From contig NZ_JAFGYF010000003.1 of the NCBI RefSeq assembly GCF_016921195.1, positions 372,001-436,000 on the forward strand: DNA of 64,000 nt. The letters run 5' to 3'. Under the pieces are notes generated by a model. That model was not told the origin of the DNA, made no database searches, and was given only the letters and a program-made list of their open reading frames with translations. This document shows, one piece after another, positions 48,818 through 60,367 of this stretch. The stretch comes from Cellulosimicrobium cellulans. Its GTDB lineage: Bacteria > Actinomycetota > Actinomycetes > Actinomycetales > Cellulomonadaceae. A program made the position numbers and the translations under genes. The stretch's first letter is position 1. The number at the start of each line of letters is the position of its first letter.

Positions 48818-51800
48818 TCAGCCCGCGAGGTGCCCCCAGCGTGGCGCGAGCTCGCGCCACGGCCCGACCTCGGCCACGCGGCCCTCGTCCAGCACGACGA
48901 CGCGGTCCGCCCGCGCGAGCGCCGCCCGCTTGGACGTCGCCCCGATGACGGTGGTCCCCCGCTCGCGGAGCGAGGTCCACAGCTCGATCTCGGTCGCCGC
49001 GTCGAGCGCGCTCGACACGTCGTCGGCGAGGAGGAGCTCGGCGTCGGTCGCGAGCGCCCGCGCGAGCGCGAGCCGCTGCACCTGACCACCCGAGAGGCGG
49101 ACGCCGCGGTGCCCGACGAGCGCCTCGTGCCCACCGGCCTCGACGACGTCGCGCTCCAGGCGGGCGGCCGCGACCGGGCCGTGGACGTCGCGCTCGTGCC
49201 CGAGGCGCACGTTGTCCGCGAACGTCCCCGAGAGCACGCGCGGCACCTGCGCCACGTGGGCGACCTGTCCCGGGCGCAGGAACGTCTGGGCGTCGACGAC
49301 GTCGATGCCGTTCCACCGGATGTCGCCCGTGTGCTCCATGAGGCCCGAGAGCGCCGAGAGCAGGCTCGACTTGCCCGCGCCGACCTGCCCCAGGAGCAGC
49401 ACGAGCTCGCCTCGACGCACCGCGAGGTCGACACCCTGGACGCCGATCGTGCCGTCGTCGTGCAGCGCCGTGACGTCGACCAGCTCGAGCGTCTCGAGCG
49501 GCTGCCGCGGGCCGGGGTCGGGCGCAGGGGCCGCTCCCGTGAGGAGGTCGACGCCGGCCGGCAGGTCCATGAGGTCCGTGCCCGCGGCGAAGCGGCTCGT
49601 GGTGCGCTGCCACGAGCGCGTGCCGGGGGCCTCCGTCACGACCGCACCCGCGACCACGCCGAACCACCCGAAGCCGTTCACGGCGTTGGCGACCAGGAGC
49701 GCCGTCGCGAGGTCCCACGTCCCCGCGAGGAGCCCGGCCCATGCCGCGACGACGCCGAGCTGGATCATGACGAGCGGGACGCCGTCGAGCGCCGCCTGCA
49801 CGCGGTGCTCGAAGATCGCCGCACGCACGCGGCCGGCGTCGACGTCGCGCAGGTGCGCGTGCACCTGCGGCGTCCGGGCGGCGAGCTTGACCGTGCGTGC
49901 CGAGTCGAGCGCGGAGACGAGCGCCCGCCCGAACCGGGCGCGGGCGGCCGACGACCGGGTGGCCGACCGGCCGGCGATCGGGCGCCCGAGCGCGGACGCC
50001 GCGGCGGACACGACCATGACGGCGAGCAGCACCGCGCCCGCGAGCCACGACCCGCTGAGCAGCGCCGTGACCCCGGCGATGACGAGGCCGTTGACGAAGT
50101 CGACCCAGCGGTCCGCGTACCGGACGAAGCGGTCGGCGTCCATGGCGCGCGCGACCACCTCGCCCGGGGGCGTCGCGGTGAGGCGGTGCTGGCGCGTCTG
50201 ACCCGCCATGACGGCCATGCGCACGCGCAGCAGCACCTCGATCCACCAGCGCGGGTAGACGTAGAGCGCCCACGCGAGGCACAGCGGCGCCACGACGAGG
50301 AGCACGGCGAGCGGCACGAGCAGCTGCGCCGGGAAGCCGTCGTCCAGGTCCTGCACCGCGCGGCCCCAGAGGAAGCCCGTGACGGCACCCTGCGCCGAGA
50401 CCAGGCTCGCGACGAGGAACAGCACGGCACCCACGACGCCCCACGCGGGACGCACGAACAGGGCGTGCGCGACGCCGCGCGCGAGGCTCGGCCCGTCGCC
50501 GGGGTCGGCGAGCACCGGCGGCTCGCCCCGGCGCCGTCGGCCGCCGACGGCCTCGGCGGCGCGACCCGCGGCGGGGTCGGCGACGTCGTCGGGCCCTCCC
50601 GAGCCGTGGGGTCCGTGTGCCCGCTCGGGCTGTCCCGGCCCGTCGGCCAGGTCGTCGCCCGCCTCGGTGCGCGAGCCGACGGCGGCCGTCGCGCCCTCCT
50701 CCGCGACGCTCGCCGCGAGGAGGTCGCGGTACGGGCCCGGGACGCGCGCGAGCGTCGCCCGCTCGCCCTGCTGCACGACCCGCCCGTGGTCGAGCACGGC
50801 GAGCAGCCCGGCACGCTCGATCGTCGTGAGGCGGTGCGCGACGAGCACGCCGGTGCGCCCCGCGAGCAGCCGCTCCGAGGCCGCGACGACGCGCGCCTCG
50901 GTGAGCGGGTCCATGCGCGCCGTCGCCTCGTCGAGCACGACGACCTGCACGTCGCGCACGAGCAACCGCGCGAACGCGACGAGCTGCTCCTCCCCCGCCG
51001 AGAGCGACGTCCCGCCCGGGCCGAGCAGCGTGTCGAGGCCGTCGGGCAGACCCGCGACCCAGTCGTCGAGGCCGAGCTCGCGCACCGCCGCCTCGACGTC
51101 CGCGCGCGGCACGTCGGCGAAGAGCGCGACGTTCTCCGCGAGCGTCCCCGCGAGGATCTCGGTGCGCTGCGTCACGACCCCGACGGCGGCGCGCAGCGCC
51201 TGCAGGTCGAGGTCCCGCACGTCCACGCCACCGACGAGCACGGCGCCGCGCGGCGGCTCGACCGCGCGCGAGAGCAGCGACGCCAGGGTCGACTTGCCCG
51301 ATCCCGTCCGCCCCACGAGCGCGACCGTCTCGCCCGCGGGCACCCGCAGGCTCACGCCGTCGAGCGCGAACGTGCCCTCGGCGTACGAGAAGTGGAGGTC
51401 CCGCACCTCGATCCCCACCGGCCCCGCGGGCAGCGCCCTCCCGCCCGTCGGCTCGGGCTCGACGGCGAGCATCTGCCGGATGCGTGCGAGCGCGCCGAGG
51501 CCCTCCTGGATGTCCGGCAGGTGGTGGACCAGGTTGTCCACCTGACCGACGAACATCGCCGTCACGAGGAACAGCGTGACCAGGCGGTCGACGCCCAGGT
51601 CGCCGTCCGCCGCGAGCGCCGCGCCCGCGACGGCGACCCCGGCGAGCAGCGAGGCGAGGACGAGGCCGGCGCGCCGGAGCATGCGCGACTCGACGACGAG
51701 CACGGCCTCGAACTTCCGGTGCACCGCGGCCGAGCGCTCGGCCAGGCGCCGCACGGCGAACGACTGACCGAGGCTCGTGCGCAGGTCGTCCCGCGCCGCG

Positions 51801-52468
51801 ACCGACTCCTCGAACGCCGCGGCATGGTCGGTCCAGGCCGCCTCCTCGACCACCTTGCGGCGCGCGATCTCCCCCAGCATCGGACGGACGATGACCGCCG
51901 CGAGGGCGCCGAGCACCGGGAAGAGGATCCACGCCGGCCACCACGTGAGGCCCGCGACGACCCACATCGGCAGGACGCCGACGACGGTGCGGCCCGCGCC
52001 CCAGAGCTGACGGCGCACGAGCGTGCCGACCGCGTGCGTGTCGTCGTCGACGCGGTCGAGCACCTCGCCCACCGCCTGCTCGGTGAGCGTGGCGAGCGGC
52101 TGGTGCAGGGCCGCCGTGAGCAGGTCGCCGCGCAGGCGGCCCTCGGCGCGGTCCACGACGCCGGCCCACACGACCTGGCCCGCGGTGTCGAGCAGCGCCG
52201 CACCGACGACGCACGCGGCGAGGAGCTGGAGCGTCGCGGTCGTCGGGTCGTCGGCGAGCCAGCCCGCGACGACCGTGCCCAACGCCGCGCCGACCGCACC
52301 GACCGTGAGCGCGACCAGCGCGACGACCGCCTGCGGTCCGCGCAGCCGCCGCCAGTCCAGGCGACGTGCCGGGTCGACGGGCGCACGTGAGGCACCCGCC
52401 GGCGCCGCGGTCTCGGGTGCGGTCGGGGGGTTTCGGGGCTGCTCGGTGGGCAGGGTGGCGTCGATCAT
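48818..52468 (-). CDS. Fused heterodimer-type ABC exporter (TMD-NBD-TMD-NBD)
   Basis: 1216 residues holding two complete exporter halves. Half 1: membrane domain about 45-330, Walker [10 protein letters not shown] near 386, signature changed to LSAGE near 486, Walker B VVVLDEA near 506, His-loop VAHRLTT. Half 2: membrane domain about 670-960, Walker [10 protein letters not shown] near 1026, canonical LSGGQ near 1121, but Walker B ends LLLADDVSS, with Asp in place of Glu, and the His-loop reads GATSKRA, without His. Thus one composite ATP site is fully catalytic and the other degenerate, as in TM287/288-like exporters. A Gly/Pro/Asp-rich linker joins the halves (about 590-650). Substrate unknown. 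Confidence 0.93.
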   Translation of the reverse strand: MIDATLPTEQPRNPPTAPETAAPAGASRAPVDPARRLDWRRLRGPQAVVALVALTVGAVGAALGTVVAGWLADDPTTATLQLLAACVVGAALLDTAGQVVWAGVVDRAEGRLRGDLLTAALHQPLATLTEQAVGEVLDRVDDDTHAVGTLVRRQLWGAGRTVVGVLPMWVVAGLTWWPAWILFPVLGALAAVIVRPMLGEIARRKVVEEAAWTDHAAAFEESVAARDDLRTSLGQSFAVRRLAERSAAVHRKFEAVLVVESRMLRRAGLVLASLLAGVAVAGAALAADGDLGVDRLVTLFLVTAMFVGQVDNLVHHLPDIQEGLGALARIRQMLAVEPEPTGGRALPAGPVGIEVRDLHFSYAEGTFALDGVSLRVPAGETVALVGRTGSGKSTLASLLSRAVEPPRGAVLVGGVDVRDLDLQALRAAVGVVTQRTEILAGTLAENVALFADVPRADVEAAVRELGLDDWVAGLPDGLDTLLGPGGTSLSAGEEQLVAFARLLVRDVQVVVLDEATARMDPLTEARVVAASERLLAGRTGVLVAHRLTTIERAGLLAVLDHGRVVQQGERATLARVPGPYRDLLAASVAEEGATAAVGSRTEAGDDLADGPGQPERAHGPHGSGGPDDVADPAAGRAAEAVGGRRRRGEPPVLADPGDGPSLARGVAHALFVRPAWGVVGAVLFLVASLVSAQGAVTGFLWGRAVQDLDDGFPAQLLVPLAVLLVVAPLCLAWALYVYPRWWIEVLLRVRMAVMAGQTRQHRLTATPPGEVVARAMDADRFVRYADRWVDFVNGLVIAGVTALLSGSWLAGAVLLAVMVVSAAASALGRPIAGRSATRSSAARARFGRALVSALDSARTVKLAARTPQVHAHLRDVDAGRVRAAIFEHRVQAALDGVPLVMIQLGVVAAWAGLLAGTWDLATALLVANAVNGFGWFGVVAGAVVTEAPGTRSWQRTTSRFAAGTDLMDLPAGVDLLTGAAPAPDPGPRQPLETLELVDVTALHDDGTIGVQGVDLAVRRGELVLLLGQVGAGKSSLLSALSGLMEHTGDIRWNGIDVVDAQTFLRPGQVAHVAQVPRVLSGTFADNVRLGHERDVHGPVAAARLERDVVEAGGHEALVGHRGVRLSGGQVQRLALARALATDAELLLADDVSSALDAATEIELWTSLRERGTTVIGATSKRAALARADRVVVLDEGRVAEVGPWRELAPRWGHLAG

Positions 52469-52562
52469 GGCCCGTCGACCCTACGGCGCGTCACCCACGC
52501 CGACGCAGGGATTTTCGCCGTGGGGCGGCCACGCGCGAGCCCCCGCGCCGCTCCCTGGCCGT

Positions 52563-52592
52563 CCCGTCCCGCGGTTCCCACCGCGGGACGGG
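52563..52592 (-). terminator. Terminator of mdh
   Basis: Arms CCCGTCCCGCGG (52563-52574) and CCGCGGGACGGG (52581-52592), 6-nt loop, ending 8 nt beyond the mdh stop. Confidence 0.7.
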
Positions 52593-52600
52593 GACAGGGC

Positions 52601-53749
<1,149 letters not shown>

Positions 53750-54967
53750 TCAGCCCAGGCGCGCCTTGAGGTTCTCGTCGAGCGCGGCGAGGAAGTCCTC
53801 GGTCGTCAGCCACTCCTGGTCCGGGCCGATGAGGAGCGCGAGGTCCTTCGTCATCTTGCCGGACTCGACCGTCTTGATGACGACGTCCTCGAGCGTCTGC
53901 GCGAACTCGGTGACCTCCGGCGTGCCGTCCAGCTTGCCGCGGTGCATGAGGCCACGGGTCCAGGCGAAGATCGACGCGATCGGGTTGGTTGACGTCGGCT
54001 TGCCCTGCTGGTGCTGGCGGTAGTGACGCGTCACGGTGCCGTGCGCGGCCTCGGCCTCGACGGTCTGGCCGTCGGGGGTCATGAGGACGGAGGTCATGAG
54101 GCCGAGCGAGCCGAAGCCCTGCGCGACGGTGTCGGACTGGACGTCGCCGTCGTAGTTCTTGCAGGCCCAGACGTAGCCGCCCTCCCACTTCATGGCCGAG
54201 GCGACCATGTCGTCGATGAGGCGGTGCTCGTAGGTGAGACCCTTCGCGGCGAACTCCTCGGCGAACTCGGCGTCGAACACCTCCTGGAAGATGTCCTTGA
54301 AGGCGCCGTCGTAGGCCTTGAGGATCGTGTTCTTCGTCGAGAGGTACACGGGGTACTCGCGCTGGAGGCCGTACGCGAACGAGGCGCGCGCGAAGTCGCG
54401 GATCGACTCGTTGAAGTTGTACATGCCCATCGCGACGCCGCCCTCCTCGGGCATGGTCACGACCTCGAACTTCTGCGGCTCGGAGCCGTCGGCCGGCTCG
54501 AACGTCATCGTGATCTTGCCGGGGCCCGGGACCTTGAAGTTCGTCGACTTGTACTGGTCGCCGTGGGCGTGACGGCCGATGATGATCGGCTTGTTCCAGC
54601 CCGGCACGAGGCGCGGAATGTTCGAGATGATGATCGGCTCGCGGAAGACGACGCCACCGAGGATGTTGCGGATCGTGCCGTTGGGCGAGACCCACATCTT
54701 CTTGAGGCCGAACTCCTCGACGCGCGCCTCGTCGGGCGTGATCGTCGCGCACTTGACGCCCACGTTGTACTGCTTGATCGCGTGCGCGGCGTCGATCGTG
54801 ACCTGGTCGTCCGTCGCGTCGCGGTTCTGGATCGACAGGTCGTAGTACTTGAGGTCCACGTCGAGGTACGGGTGGATGAGGCGGTCCTTGATGAACTGCC
54901 AGATGATGCGCGTCATCTCGTCGCCGTCGAGCTCGACGACCGGGTTGACGACCTTGATCTTGCCCAT
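53750..54967 (-). CDS. icd: NADP-dependent isocitrate dehydrogenase, homodimeric type
   Basis: 405 residues, resembling the eukaryote-like dimeric NADP-IDH subfamily rather than the monomeric type of about 740 residues found in corynebacteria and many streptomycetes. Signatures: [27 protein letters not shown] (isocitrate-binding Ser/Asn/Arg), [10 protein letters not shown], and the NADP loop region [14 protein letters not shown] followed by [15 protein letters not shown]. It makes 2-oxoglutarate and NADPH. The ATG at 54967 fits the family start; the leader is about 100 nt if the promoter at 55077-55105 is correct. Confidence 0.96.
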   Translation of the reverse strand: MGKIKVVNPVVELDGDEMTRIIWQFIKDRLIHPYLDVDLKYYDLSIQNRDATDDQVTIDAAHAIKQYNVGVKCATITPDEARVEEFGLKKMWVSPNGTIRNILGGVVFREPIIISNIPRLVPGWNKPIIIGRHAHGDQYKSTNFKVPGPGKITMTFEPADGSEPQKFEVVTMPEEGGVAMGMYNFNESIRDFARASFAYGLQREYPVYLSTKNTILKAYDGAFKDIFQEVFDAEFAEEFAAKGLTYEHRLIDDMVASAMKWEGGYVWACKNYDGDVQSDTVAQGFGSLGLMTSVLMTPDGQTVEAEAAHGTVTRHYRQHQQGKPTSTNPIASIFAWTRGLMHRGKLDGTPEVTEFAQTLEDVVIKTVESGKMTKDLALLIGPDQEWLTTEDFLAALDENLKARLG

Positions 54968-55337
54968 GCGCAGATCGCTCCAACTGTCGGGGACTGGTGC
55001 CCCCGGGAGCCGGACGGCGACCGTGCGGCCCGTGGGCCCGGTCCGTCGCACACAGGGGCGTTGCTGACCGCGGTCCAGGGTACTCGACTTCTCGACATCA
55101 AGATACTTTGCCGGACCCCCGCGGAGCGTTCGGATCGTGAGACCCGGCGTCCGTTCTCAGGTGCGGCACCGCAGATTTCCACGCATCTCCCGGATGGTGG
55201 TGGCAAGATGCCCCCAGATGCCGGAATGGCCGGGCACTCGGTCAGGCATCGTGCCGTCGTCCCGACCGCCTCCCGGTGCCGCACCGTGGCGGCCGGCGGG
55301 ACTGCCCGACGTACCCACCGAACCAGACAGGATGATC
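54968..55337. other. 370-bp divergent gap between icd and aquaporin genes
   Basis: Contains the icd promoter and its palindrome at 55077-55105. The 230 bp nearest the aquaporin gene show no clear -35/-10 pair, riboswitch or small gene. Confidence 0.5.
55077..55105 (-). promoter_or_regulatory. icd promoter with imperfect palindrome
   Basis: Minus strand: TATCTT at -35 (55105-55100), 17-bp spacer, TACCCT at -10 (55082-55077). The imperfect palindrome TCTTGATGTCGAGA (55103-55090) lies between the two hexamers, a position where a bound protein would block initiation. The spacing and symmetry recall MarR-type sites. Regulator unknown. Confidence 0.45.
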
Positions 55338-56480
55338 ATGTCCCAGGACACCACCGCTCCCGGCGCACCGGAGGGCACCGTCGACGACTCGCGCACCGCG
55401 CCGACCGAGGCCGTCGCCGTCGTCCAGCCCAGCCTCCTCGCGCGCCTCGGCGCCGAGGTCTTCGGCACGTTCTTCCTCGTGCTCGCGATCGTCGGCGTGG
55501 CGATGTGGGTGCGGTTCTTCAACGGCAACCTCGTGCTCGCCGTCGCCCTCGCCGGCGGCCTCGCGCTCGTCGCGGGCATCGCGGCGGTCGGCCACGTGTC
55601 CGGCGGGCACTTCAACCCGGCCGTGACGCTCGGTGCCGCGATCGGCGGGCGCACGGCATGGCGCGACGTGCTGCCCTACTGGCTCGCCCAGCTGGTCGGC
55701 GCGCTGCTCGCCGGCGTCGTGCTCCTCGCGACGATCCCCCGCGCGACCCTCGACATCCTCCAGCAGAACCAGCTCCTCGACGAGGCCACCACGGGCGCGC
55801 TCTTCCGTGCGACCGCCAACGGCTACGAGGCGCACTCCCCCATCGTCGGCACCTTCGGCGGCGCCGCGCAGCAGCTCGGCCTCGAGGTGACGCTGCCGCT
55901 GCTCGGCGCCCTCCTCATCGAGGCGATCGGGACGGCCGTGTTCGTCGGTGTGATCCTCGGCGTGACCGACTCGCGGACCCGCAGCACCGTCGCCCCGATC
56001 GCGATCGGCTTCGCGCTCGCCGTGCTGATCCTCGTCGCGGCCCCGTTCACCAACGCGTCGCTCAACCCCGCTCGGTCCACCGTCTCGGCCGTCTTCGGCG
56101 GCGACTGGGCGCTCAGCCAGCTGTGGGTCTTCTGGGTGGCGCCGCTCCTCGGCGGTGCGATCGCAGGCCTGTTCTACCGCGCCTTCGCATTCGCCCCGAA
56201 GCAGGACGACCTCCTCGGCGAGGACCACGTCACGGTGACTGAGGCGGAGGCCCCGGCATACTCCGCGGCCGCCGGTGCGGCCGGCACGGGCGCGGCGGCT
56301 GGTGCGGGCGCGGTGGCTGGTGCGGGCGCAGCCGCCGTCGTCGAGGAGGAGGTCGTCGTCACGGACGAGAACGGTGACGTCGTCGCGGTCGAGGAGGTCG
56401 AGGAGGTCGTCGCGGCGGACGAGCCCGAGGCCTCGGGCACGGAGGACACCCCCGGCACGGACGAGGCCCCCAAGGCCTGA
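55338..56480 (+). CDS. Aquaporin (MIP family) with long acidic C-terminal tail
   Basis: 380 residues. Six membrane segments with the two pore motifs GGHFNPAVTLG and NASLNPARS. Ser rather than Asp after the second NPA favours a water channel over a glycerol facilitator. An insertion of about 35 residues lies between helices 3 and 4 (IPRATLDILQQNQLLDEA...). The last 100 residues are unusual: an Ala/Gly run followed by Glu/Asp/Val-rich repeats (VVEEEVVVTDENGDVVAVEE). Start ATG 55338, with AGGA 7 nt upstream; an ATG two codons earlier is possible. Confidence 0.9.
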   Translation: MSQDTTAPGAPEGTVDDSRTAPTEAVAVVQPSLLARLGAEVFGTFFLVLAIVGVAMWVRFFNGNLVLAVALAGGLALVAGIAAVGHVSGGHFNPAVTLGAAIGGRTAWRDVLPYWLAQLVGALLAGVVLLATIPRATLDILQQNQLLDEATTGALFRATANGYEAHSPIVGTFGGAAQQLGLEVTLPLLGALLIEAIGTAVFVGVILGVTDSRTRSTVAPIAIGFALAVLILVAAPFTNASLNPARSTVSAVFGGDWALSQLWVFWVAPLLGGAIAGLFYRAFAFAPKQDDLLGEDHVTVTEAEAPAYSAAAGAAGTGAAAGAGAVAGAGAAAVVEEEVVVTDENGDVVAVEEVEEVVAADEPEASGTEDTPGTDEAPKA

Positions 56481-56494
56481 CGCCCCCGACGCCC

Positions 56495-56530
56495 GACGGG
56501 CCCGGACCGCGATCGCGGTCCGGGCCCGTC
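56495..56530 (+). terminator. Terminator of the aquaporin gene
   Basis: Perfect palindrome, arms 56495-56510 and 56515-56530 around GATC, 14 nt after the stop. Confidence 0.75.
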
Positions 56531-56618
56531 GTCGTGAGCCGTGCAGGAACGCTCTCTTCCGCGGTGCCGCACGCGCGTCGTCGACGACGCGCGCCCGGCG
56601 ACCTGAGGCCCGCGGACG

Positions 56619-57047
56619 TCAGATCTCGCCCTGGTCCAGGGTCAGCGCGAGGAAGGCCATGACGACGGCGGGAGCGAGGAAGAAGAAGACGTCCAGGCCG
56701 CGGGAGCGGACGGTGATCCCCACCGGGCCCGGGCCGGGGAGGACGGCGCGGCACACCCCGGCAACGGCGAGCAGCCCGGCGAGCGTGAAGCAGCCGGCGC
56801 GGGCGCCGGCGAGCACCGCGACGAGCGTCGAGACCGCGACGCCCGCGAGCACGAGCCACATCGCGGGCTGGCGTGACGGGGCCAGGCTCGCGGGAGGCTC
56901 CGGGACCGGCGGCCGGGCCTCGTCGTCGGGCCGAGCACCCGCGGGGGGCTCTCCGCCGCCCGGCTCGTCCTCGACGTGGTGCCACGCCGGCACGAGCGTC
57001 GTCGGCGGCCGGTGGCGCGTCCCACCGTCGGCGGTGACGTCGGTCAC
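56619..57047 (-). CDS. DUF3017 small membrane protein
   Basis: 142 residues. A hydrophilic Pro-rich N-terminus of about 60 residues, then three hydrophobic segments (about 62-82, 87-105, 118-138). The pattern VCRAVLPGPGPVGITVRSRGLDVFFF between helices 2 and 3 is typical of DUF3017. The family occurs in actinobacteria near purH, folD and mdh, which fits this neighbourhood. Function unknown. GTG start at 57047, with little gap to the divergent FAD enzyme. Confidence 0.82.
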   Translation of the reverse strand: MTDVTADGGTRHRPPTTLVPAWHHVEDEPGGGEPPAGARPDDEARPPVPEPPASLAPSRQPAMWLVLAGVAVSTLVAVLAGARAGCFTLAGLLAVAGVCRAVLPGPGPVGITVRSRGLDVFFFLAPAVVMAFLALTLDQGEI

Positions 57048-57088
57048 GCTGCTGCACCTTCCACGCCCGGAAGCCTACCGTCGTGGCC

Positions 57089-57094
57089 TAGCGT
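57089..57094 (+). promoter_or_regulatory. Near-leaderless -10 box of the FAD reductase gene
   Basis: TAGCGT begins 13 nt upstream of the ATG at 57102. Confidence 0.45.
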
Positions 57095-57101
57095 GACGTG
57101 C

Positions 57102-58454
57102 ATGTCGTCCGCCGAGCCGCCGGTCCTCCCGCCCCCGCCTCCGCACCGCGGGGACCGCCCCGCGACGGTCCCCGAGCCCCCGTCGTCGGTCGTCGTCGTG
57201 GGCGCCGGCCTCGCCGGTGCCCAGACGGTCGGCGCGCTGCGGCGCCGCGGGTACGCGGGGCGGATCACGCTCCTCGGAGCGGAGGGCGTCCCCCCGTACG
57301 ACAGGCCGCCGCTGTCGAAGGAGCTGCTGGCCCGGCCGCACCCTGCCTGGCTCGCCGAGGACCTCGGCGTCGACGTCGAGGCCCTCGCCGACGACGTCCG
57401 CCTCGCCGACCCGGCGGTACGGCTGGAGCGGCGCTCCACGCCCGAGGGTGGCGCATGGGAGGTCACGACCCGCTCGGGTGAGCGCCTCGCCGCGGATGCC
57501 GTCGTGCTCGCGGTCGGCTCCGCACCCGTCCGGCCCGGTGGGTGGGCCGACGCCCGTCTGCTGCACACCGCGCAGGACGCGGAGGCCCTGCGCCGCGCGC
57601 TGCGGCCAGGGCTCCGCCTCGTGGTCGTCGGCGCCGGCTGGATCGGCGCCGAGCTGTCCGGAGTCGCGGCGGGCGCGGGCGCACGCGTCACGGTCGTCGA
57701 GGCCGCGGACGCACCGCTGCGCCGCCAGCTCGGCCCGGTGGTCGGGGCGCACCTCGCGCCCTGGTACGCCGCGGTGGGCGCCGACCTCGTCACCGGTGCG
57801 GCCGTCGCGGAGGTCCGACCCGACGGCGTCCGGCTGGCCGACGGACGCGAGCTGCAGGCCGACGTGGTGCTGGCCGCCGTGGGCGCCCGTCCCGCGACGG
57901 ACTGGCTCGACGGCGTCGTCCCGCGCGACGCCCGCGGCAGCATCCCCGTGGCCGCGACCGGCGCGGTGCCGGGCCTGGACGGGCTCTGGGCCGTGGGCGA
58001 CTGTGCGACGCGCGAGCACCCCGTGCTCGGCGACGTCCCGGGCGGTCACTGGTCCGTCGCGCTCCACGACCCCGACGCGACGGTCGCCGCGATGCTCGGC
58101 GACGACGACGCCGGCCCGGGGCACGCCCCCTACGTGTTCTCCCAGCAGCTCGGCCACGACCTCGCCCTGTTCGGCGTGCCCGCCGAGGGCGACGACGTGC
58201 TGTTCCGCGGCGACCCCTCGGGCACGGGCCACGACGGTTGGGCCGCGTTCTACCTCGGCCCGCGGTCGGACGACCCCGCGACGGCGGACGGCGGCCCGGA
58301 GCGCCGGGTCACCGAGGTCCGGGCGATCCTCCTGGTCGACTCGCCGCGCGACGTCGGCCCGGTCCGCAAGGCGATGAACCGCACCGGCCGTCTCCGCGTC
58401 GACCTCGCCGTGGCGCTCGACCCGACCCGCCGCCTGCGAGACGCGCTCGCCTGA
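57102..58454 (+). CDS. FAD-dependent ferredoxin reductase-like oxidoreductase
   Basis: 450 residues of the BphA4/rubredoxin-reductase class. FAD-binding VVVGAGLAGAQ after a Pro-rich N-terminus of about 30 residues, YDRPPLSKELL (flavin contact), NAD(P)H-binding VVGAGWIGAELSG, and the second FAD motif GLWAVGDCA. The C-terminal domain (about 350-450) is the reductase dimerisation domain. It probably passes electrons to a ferredoxin for an oxygenase or P450; no such partner is beside it. Converges with purH across a strong terminator. Confidence 0.9.
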   Translation: MSSAEPPVLPPPPPHRGDRPATVPEPPSSVVVVGAGLAGAQTVGALRRRGYAGRITLLGAEGVPPYDRPPLSKELLARPHPAWLAEDLGVDVEALADDVRLADPAVRLERRSTPEGGAWEVTTRSGERLAADAVVLAVGSAPVRPGGWADARLLHTAQDAEALRRALRPGLRLVVVGAGWIGAELSGVAAGAGARVTVVEAADAPLRRQLGPVVGAHLAPWYAAVGADLVTGAAVAEVRPDGVRLADGRELQADVVLAAVGARPATDWLDGVVPRDARGSIPVAATGAVPGLDGLWAVGDCATREHPVLGDVPGGHWSVALHDPDATVAAMLGDDDAGPGHAPYVFSQQLGHDLALFGVPAEGDDVLFRGDPSGTGHDGWAAFYLGPRSDDPATADGGPERRVTEVRAILLVDSPRDVGPVRKAMNRTGRLRVDLAVALDPTRRLRDALA

Positions 58455-58466
58455 CGGCCTGCACGA

Positions 58467-58502
58467 GACGGCCCCGCCGGTCCGAGGACCGGCGGGGCCG
58501 TC
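58467..58502. terminator. Bidirectional terminator between FAD reductase and purH
   Basis: Perfect 17-bp arms 58467-58483 and 58486-58502; stops lie at 58454 (plus) and 58516 (minus). Confidence 0.8.
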
Positions 58503-58515
58503 GAGCAGGGTCGTG

Positions 58516-60210
58516 TCAGTGCGCGAAGTGGCGCGTCCCCGTGAAGTACATCGTCACGCCCGCCGCCCGCGCTGCCTCGATCACCTCGGCGTCGCGGATC
58601 GACCCGCCCGGCGCGACGACGGCGCGCACGCCCGCGTCGAGCAGGATCTCCAGGCCGTCGGCGAACGGGAAGAACGCGTCGGACGCCGCGACGGCGCCGC
58701 GTGCCCGCTCCTCGCCGTCGGCGAGGGTGTTGGCGCGCTCGACCGCGAGGCGGCACGAGTCGACGCGGTTGACCTGCCCCATCCCGACGCCGACGGCGGC
58801 GCCGTCGCGCGCGAGGAGGATCGCGTTCGACTTCGCGGCCCGGATCGCGCGCCACGCGAACGCGAGGTCCGCGAGCGTCGCGTCGTCGGCGGCCTCGCCC
58901 GTGACGAGGGTCCAGTGCTGCGGGTCGTCCCCGCCGGTGACGTTCCCGTCGGCGTCCGTCACGACGGCGTCGACCCGGTCGGTGCTCTGCACGAGCAGCC
59001 CGCCGCTCACCGGACGGGTCTCGACGGTCGTCGTCGGCGGGGTGTCGACGACGAGGAGGCGGATGTTCTTCTTGGCCCGGAGGACCTCGAGCGCCTCGGG
59101 CTCGAAGCCCGGCGCGACGACCACCTCGGTGAACACGGGCGCGATCTGCTCGGCCGCCGCCCGGGTGACGACGCGGTTCGCCGCGATGACGCCGCCGTAG
59201 GCCGAGACGGGGTCGGTCGCGTGGGCGCGGGCGTGCGCCTCGGCGACGTCGGTGCCGACTGCGATGCCGCACGGGTTGGCGTGCTTGATGATCGCGACGG
59301 CGGGCGCGTCGTGGTCGTGCGCGGCACGCCAGGCCGCGTCGGCGTCGACGTAGTTGTTGTAGCTCATGGCCTTGCCGTGGAGCTGCGTCGCCTGCGCGAG
59401 GCCGCCGGCACCGTGGCCGTTGGTGTAGAGGGCGGCGCGCTGGTGCGGGTTCTCGCCGTAGCGCAGCACGTCGGCGCGGTCCCACGTGGCGCCGATCCAG
59501 GCCGGGAACCCGGTGCTCACGGTCTCGCCGTCGGCGCCTCCCTCGACCGGCACGGTGTCCGTCGGCGCGACGACGTTGCCCATCCACGACGCGACCGCGA
59601 CGTCGTAGGTCGCGGTGTGCACGAACGCGGCGGCCGCGAGCGCCTTGCGCTGCGCGTAGGTGAAGCCGCCCGCCTGCACGGCCGCGACGACGTCGTCGTA
59701 CCGGGCCGGGTCGACGACGACGGCGACGCTCGGGTGGTTCTTCGCGGCCGCGCGGACCATCGAGGGCCCGCCGATGTCGATCTGCTCGACGACCTCGTCG
59801 GGCCCCGCACCCGACGAGACGGTGGCGGCGAACGGGTAGAGGTTGACGACGACGAGCTCGAACGGAGCGATGCCGAGCTCGTCGAGCTGTGCGAGGTGAT
59901 CGGCCTTGCGCGAGTCCGCGAGGATGCCGGCGTGCACGCGCGGGTGCAGCGTCTTGACCCGACCCTCGAGGCACTCGGGGAACCCGGTGAGGTCCTCGAC
60001 CTTCGTCACGGGCACGCCCGCGCCGGCGATCGTCGACGCGGTGGAGCCGGTGGAGACGAGCTCCACGCCCGCCGCGTGGAGCGCCGTCGCGAGCTCGACG
60101 AGGCCGGTCTTGTCGTAGACGCTCAGGAGCGCGCGCCGCACGGGGCGCTGCGCGTCGTCGGCGAGCTGGACGTCGGGGGCGGAGGGCACGTGCGGGGCCG
60201 GGTGGGACAT
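58516..60210 (-). CDS. purH: Bifunctional AICAR transformylase / IMP cyclohydrolase
   Basis: 564 residues. The N-terminal methylglyoxal-synthase-like cyclohydrolase domain (about 25-170) includes [32 protein letters not shown] and NLYPF. The transformylase domain contains RYGENPHQ, the catalytic KHANPCG and RAAKSNAI. It performs the last two steps to IMP using 10-formyl-THF; its substrate AICAR (ZMP) is a ligand of the riboswitch upstream. ATG 60210; GAGGAGCCCCTC, which can fold on itself, covers the presumed ribosome-binding site. Confidence 0.96.
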   Translation of the reverse strand: MSHPAPHVPSAPDVQLADDAQRPVRRALLSVYDKTGLVELATALHAAGVELVSTGSTASTIAGAGVPVTKVEDLTGFPECLEGRVKTLHPRVHAGILADSRKADHLAQLDELGIAPFELVVVNLYPFAATVSSGAGPDEVVEQIDIGGPSMVRAAAKNHPSVAVVVDPARYDDVVAAVQAGGFTYAQRKALAAAAFVHTATYDVAVASWMGNVVAPTDTVPVEGGADGETVSTGFPAWIGATWDRADVLRYGENPHQRAALYTNGHGAGGLAQATQLHGKAMSYNNYVDADAAWRAAHDHDAPAVAIIKHANPCGIAVGTDVAEAHARAHATDPVSAYGGVIAANRVVTRAAAEQIAPVFTEVVVAPGFEPEALEVLRAKKNIRLLVVDTPPTTTVETRPVSGGLLVQSTDRVDAVVTDADGNVTGGDDPQHWTLVTGEAADDATLADLAFAWRAIRAAKSNAILLARDGAAVGVGMGQVNRVDSCRLAVERANTLADGEERARGAVAASDAFFPFADGLEILLDAGVRAVVAPGGSIRDAEVIEAARAAGVTMYFTGTRHFAH

Positions 60211-60278
60211 GACGAGGGGCTCCTCTGGGTCGCGGTCGCGGTCCGGCGGTGCGCCGGTACCGAGTGGCTGAACCCAGG

Positions 60279-60355
60279 CGCCCAGGCGGTCGACGCACCA
60301 GCAGGTTGATCCGGCCGCTCCCCGGTGGTCGTTCCCACCCTCGCCAGTCGCGGCC
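60279..60355 (-). promoter_or_regulatory. ZTP (pfl) riboswitch controlling purH
   Basis: Minus strand: CGCGACTGGCG (60352-60342), GGGTGGGAACGA, core CCACCGGGGAGC (60328-60317) and CCGCCTGGGC (60289-60280), the same conserved blocks as the glyA element but more compact. The CGCCTGGG block is immediately repeated. Downstream, CCGGCG-CAC-CGCCGG and the GAGG/CCTC pairing at the ribosome-binding site are candidate expression-platform elements, suggesting control of translation or Rho-type termination. Confidence 0.92.
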
Positions 60356-60361
60356 GGGACG

Positions 60362-60367
60362 AGTCTA
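60362..60367 (-). promoter_or_regulatory. -10 box of the purH riboswitch transcript
   Basis: TAGACT on the minus strand places the RNA start near 60355, just before the first aptamer helix. Confidence 0.6.
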
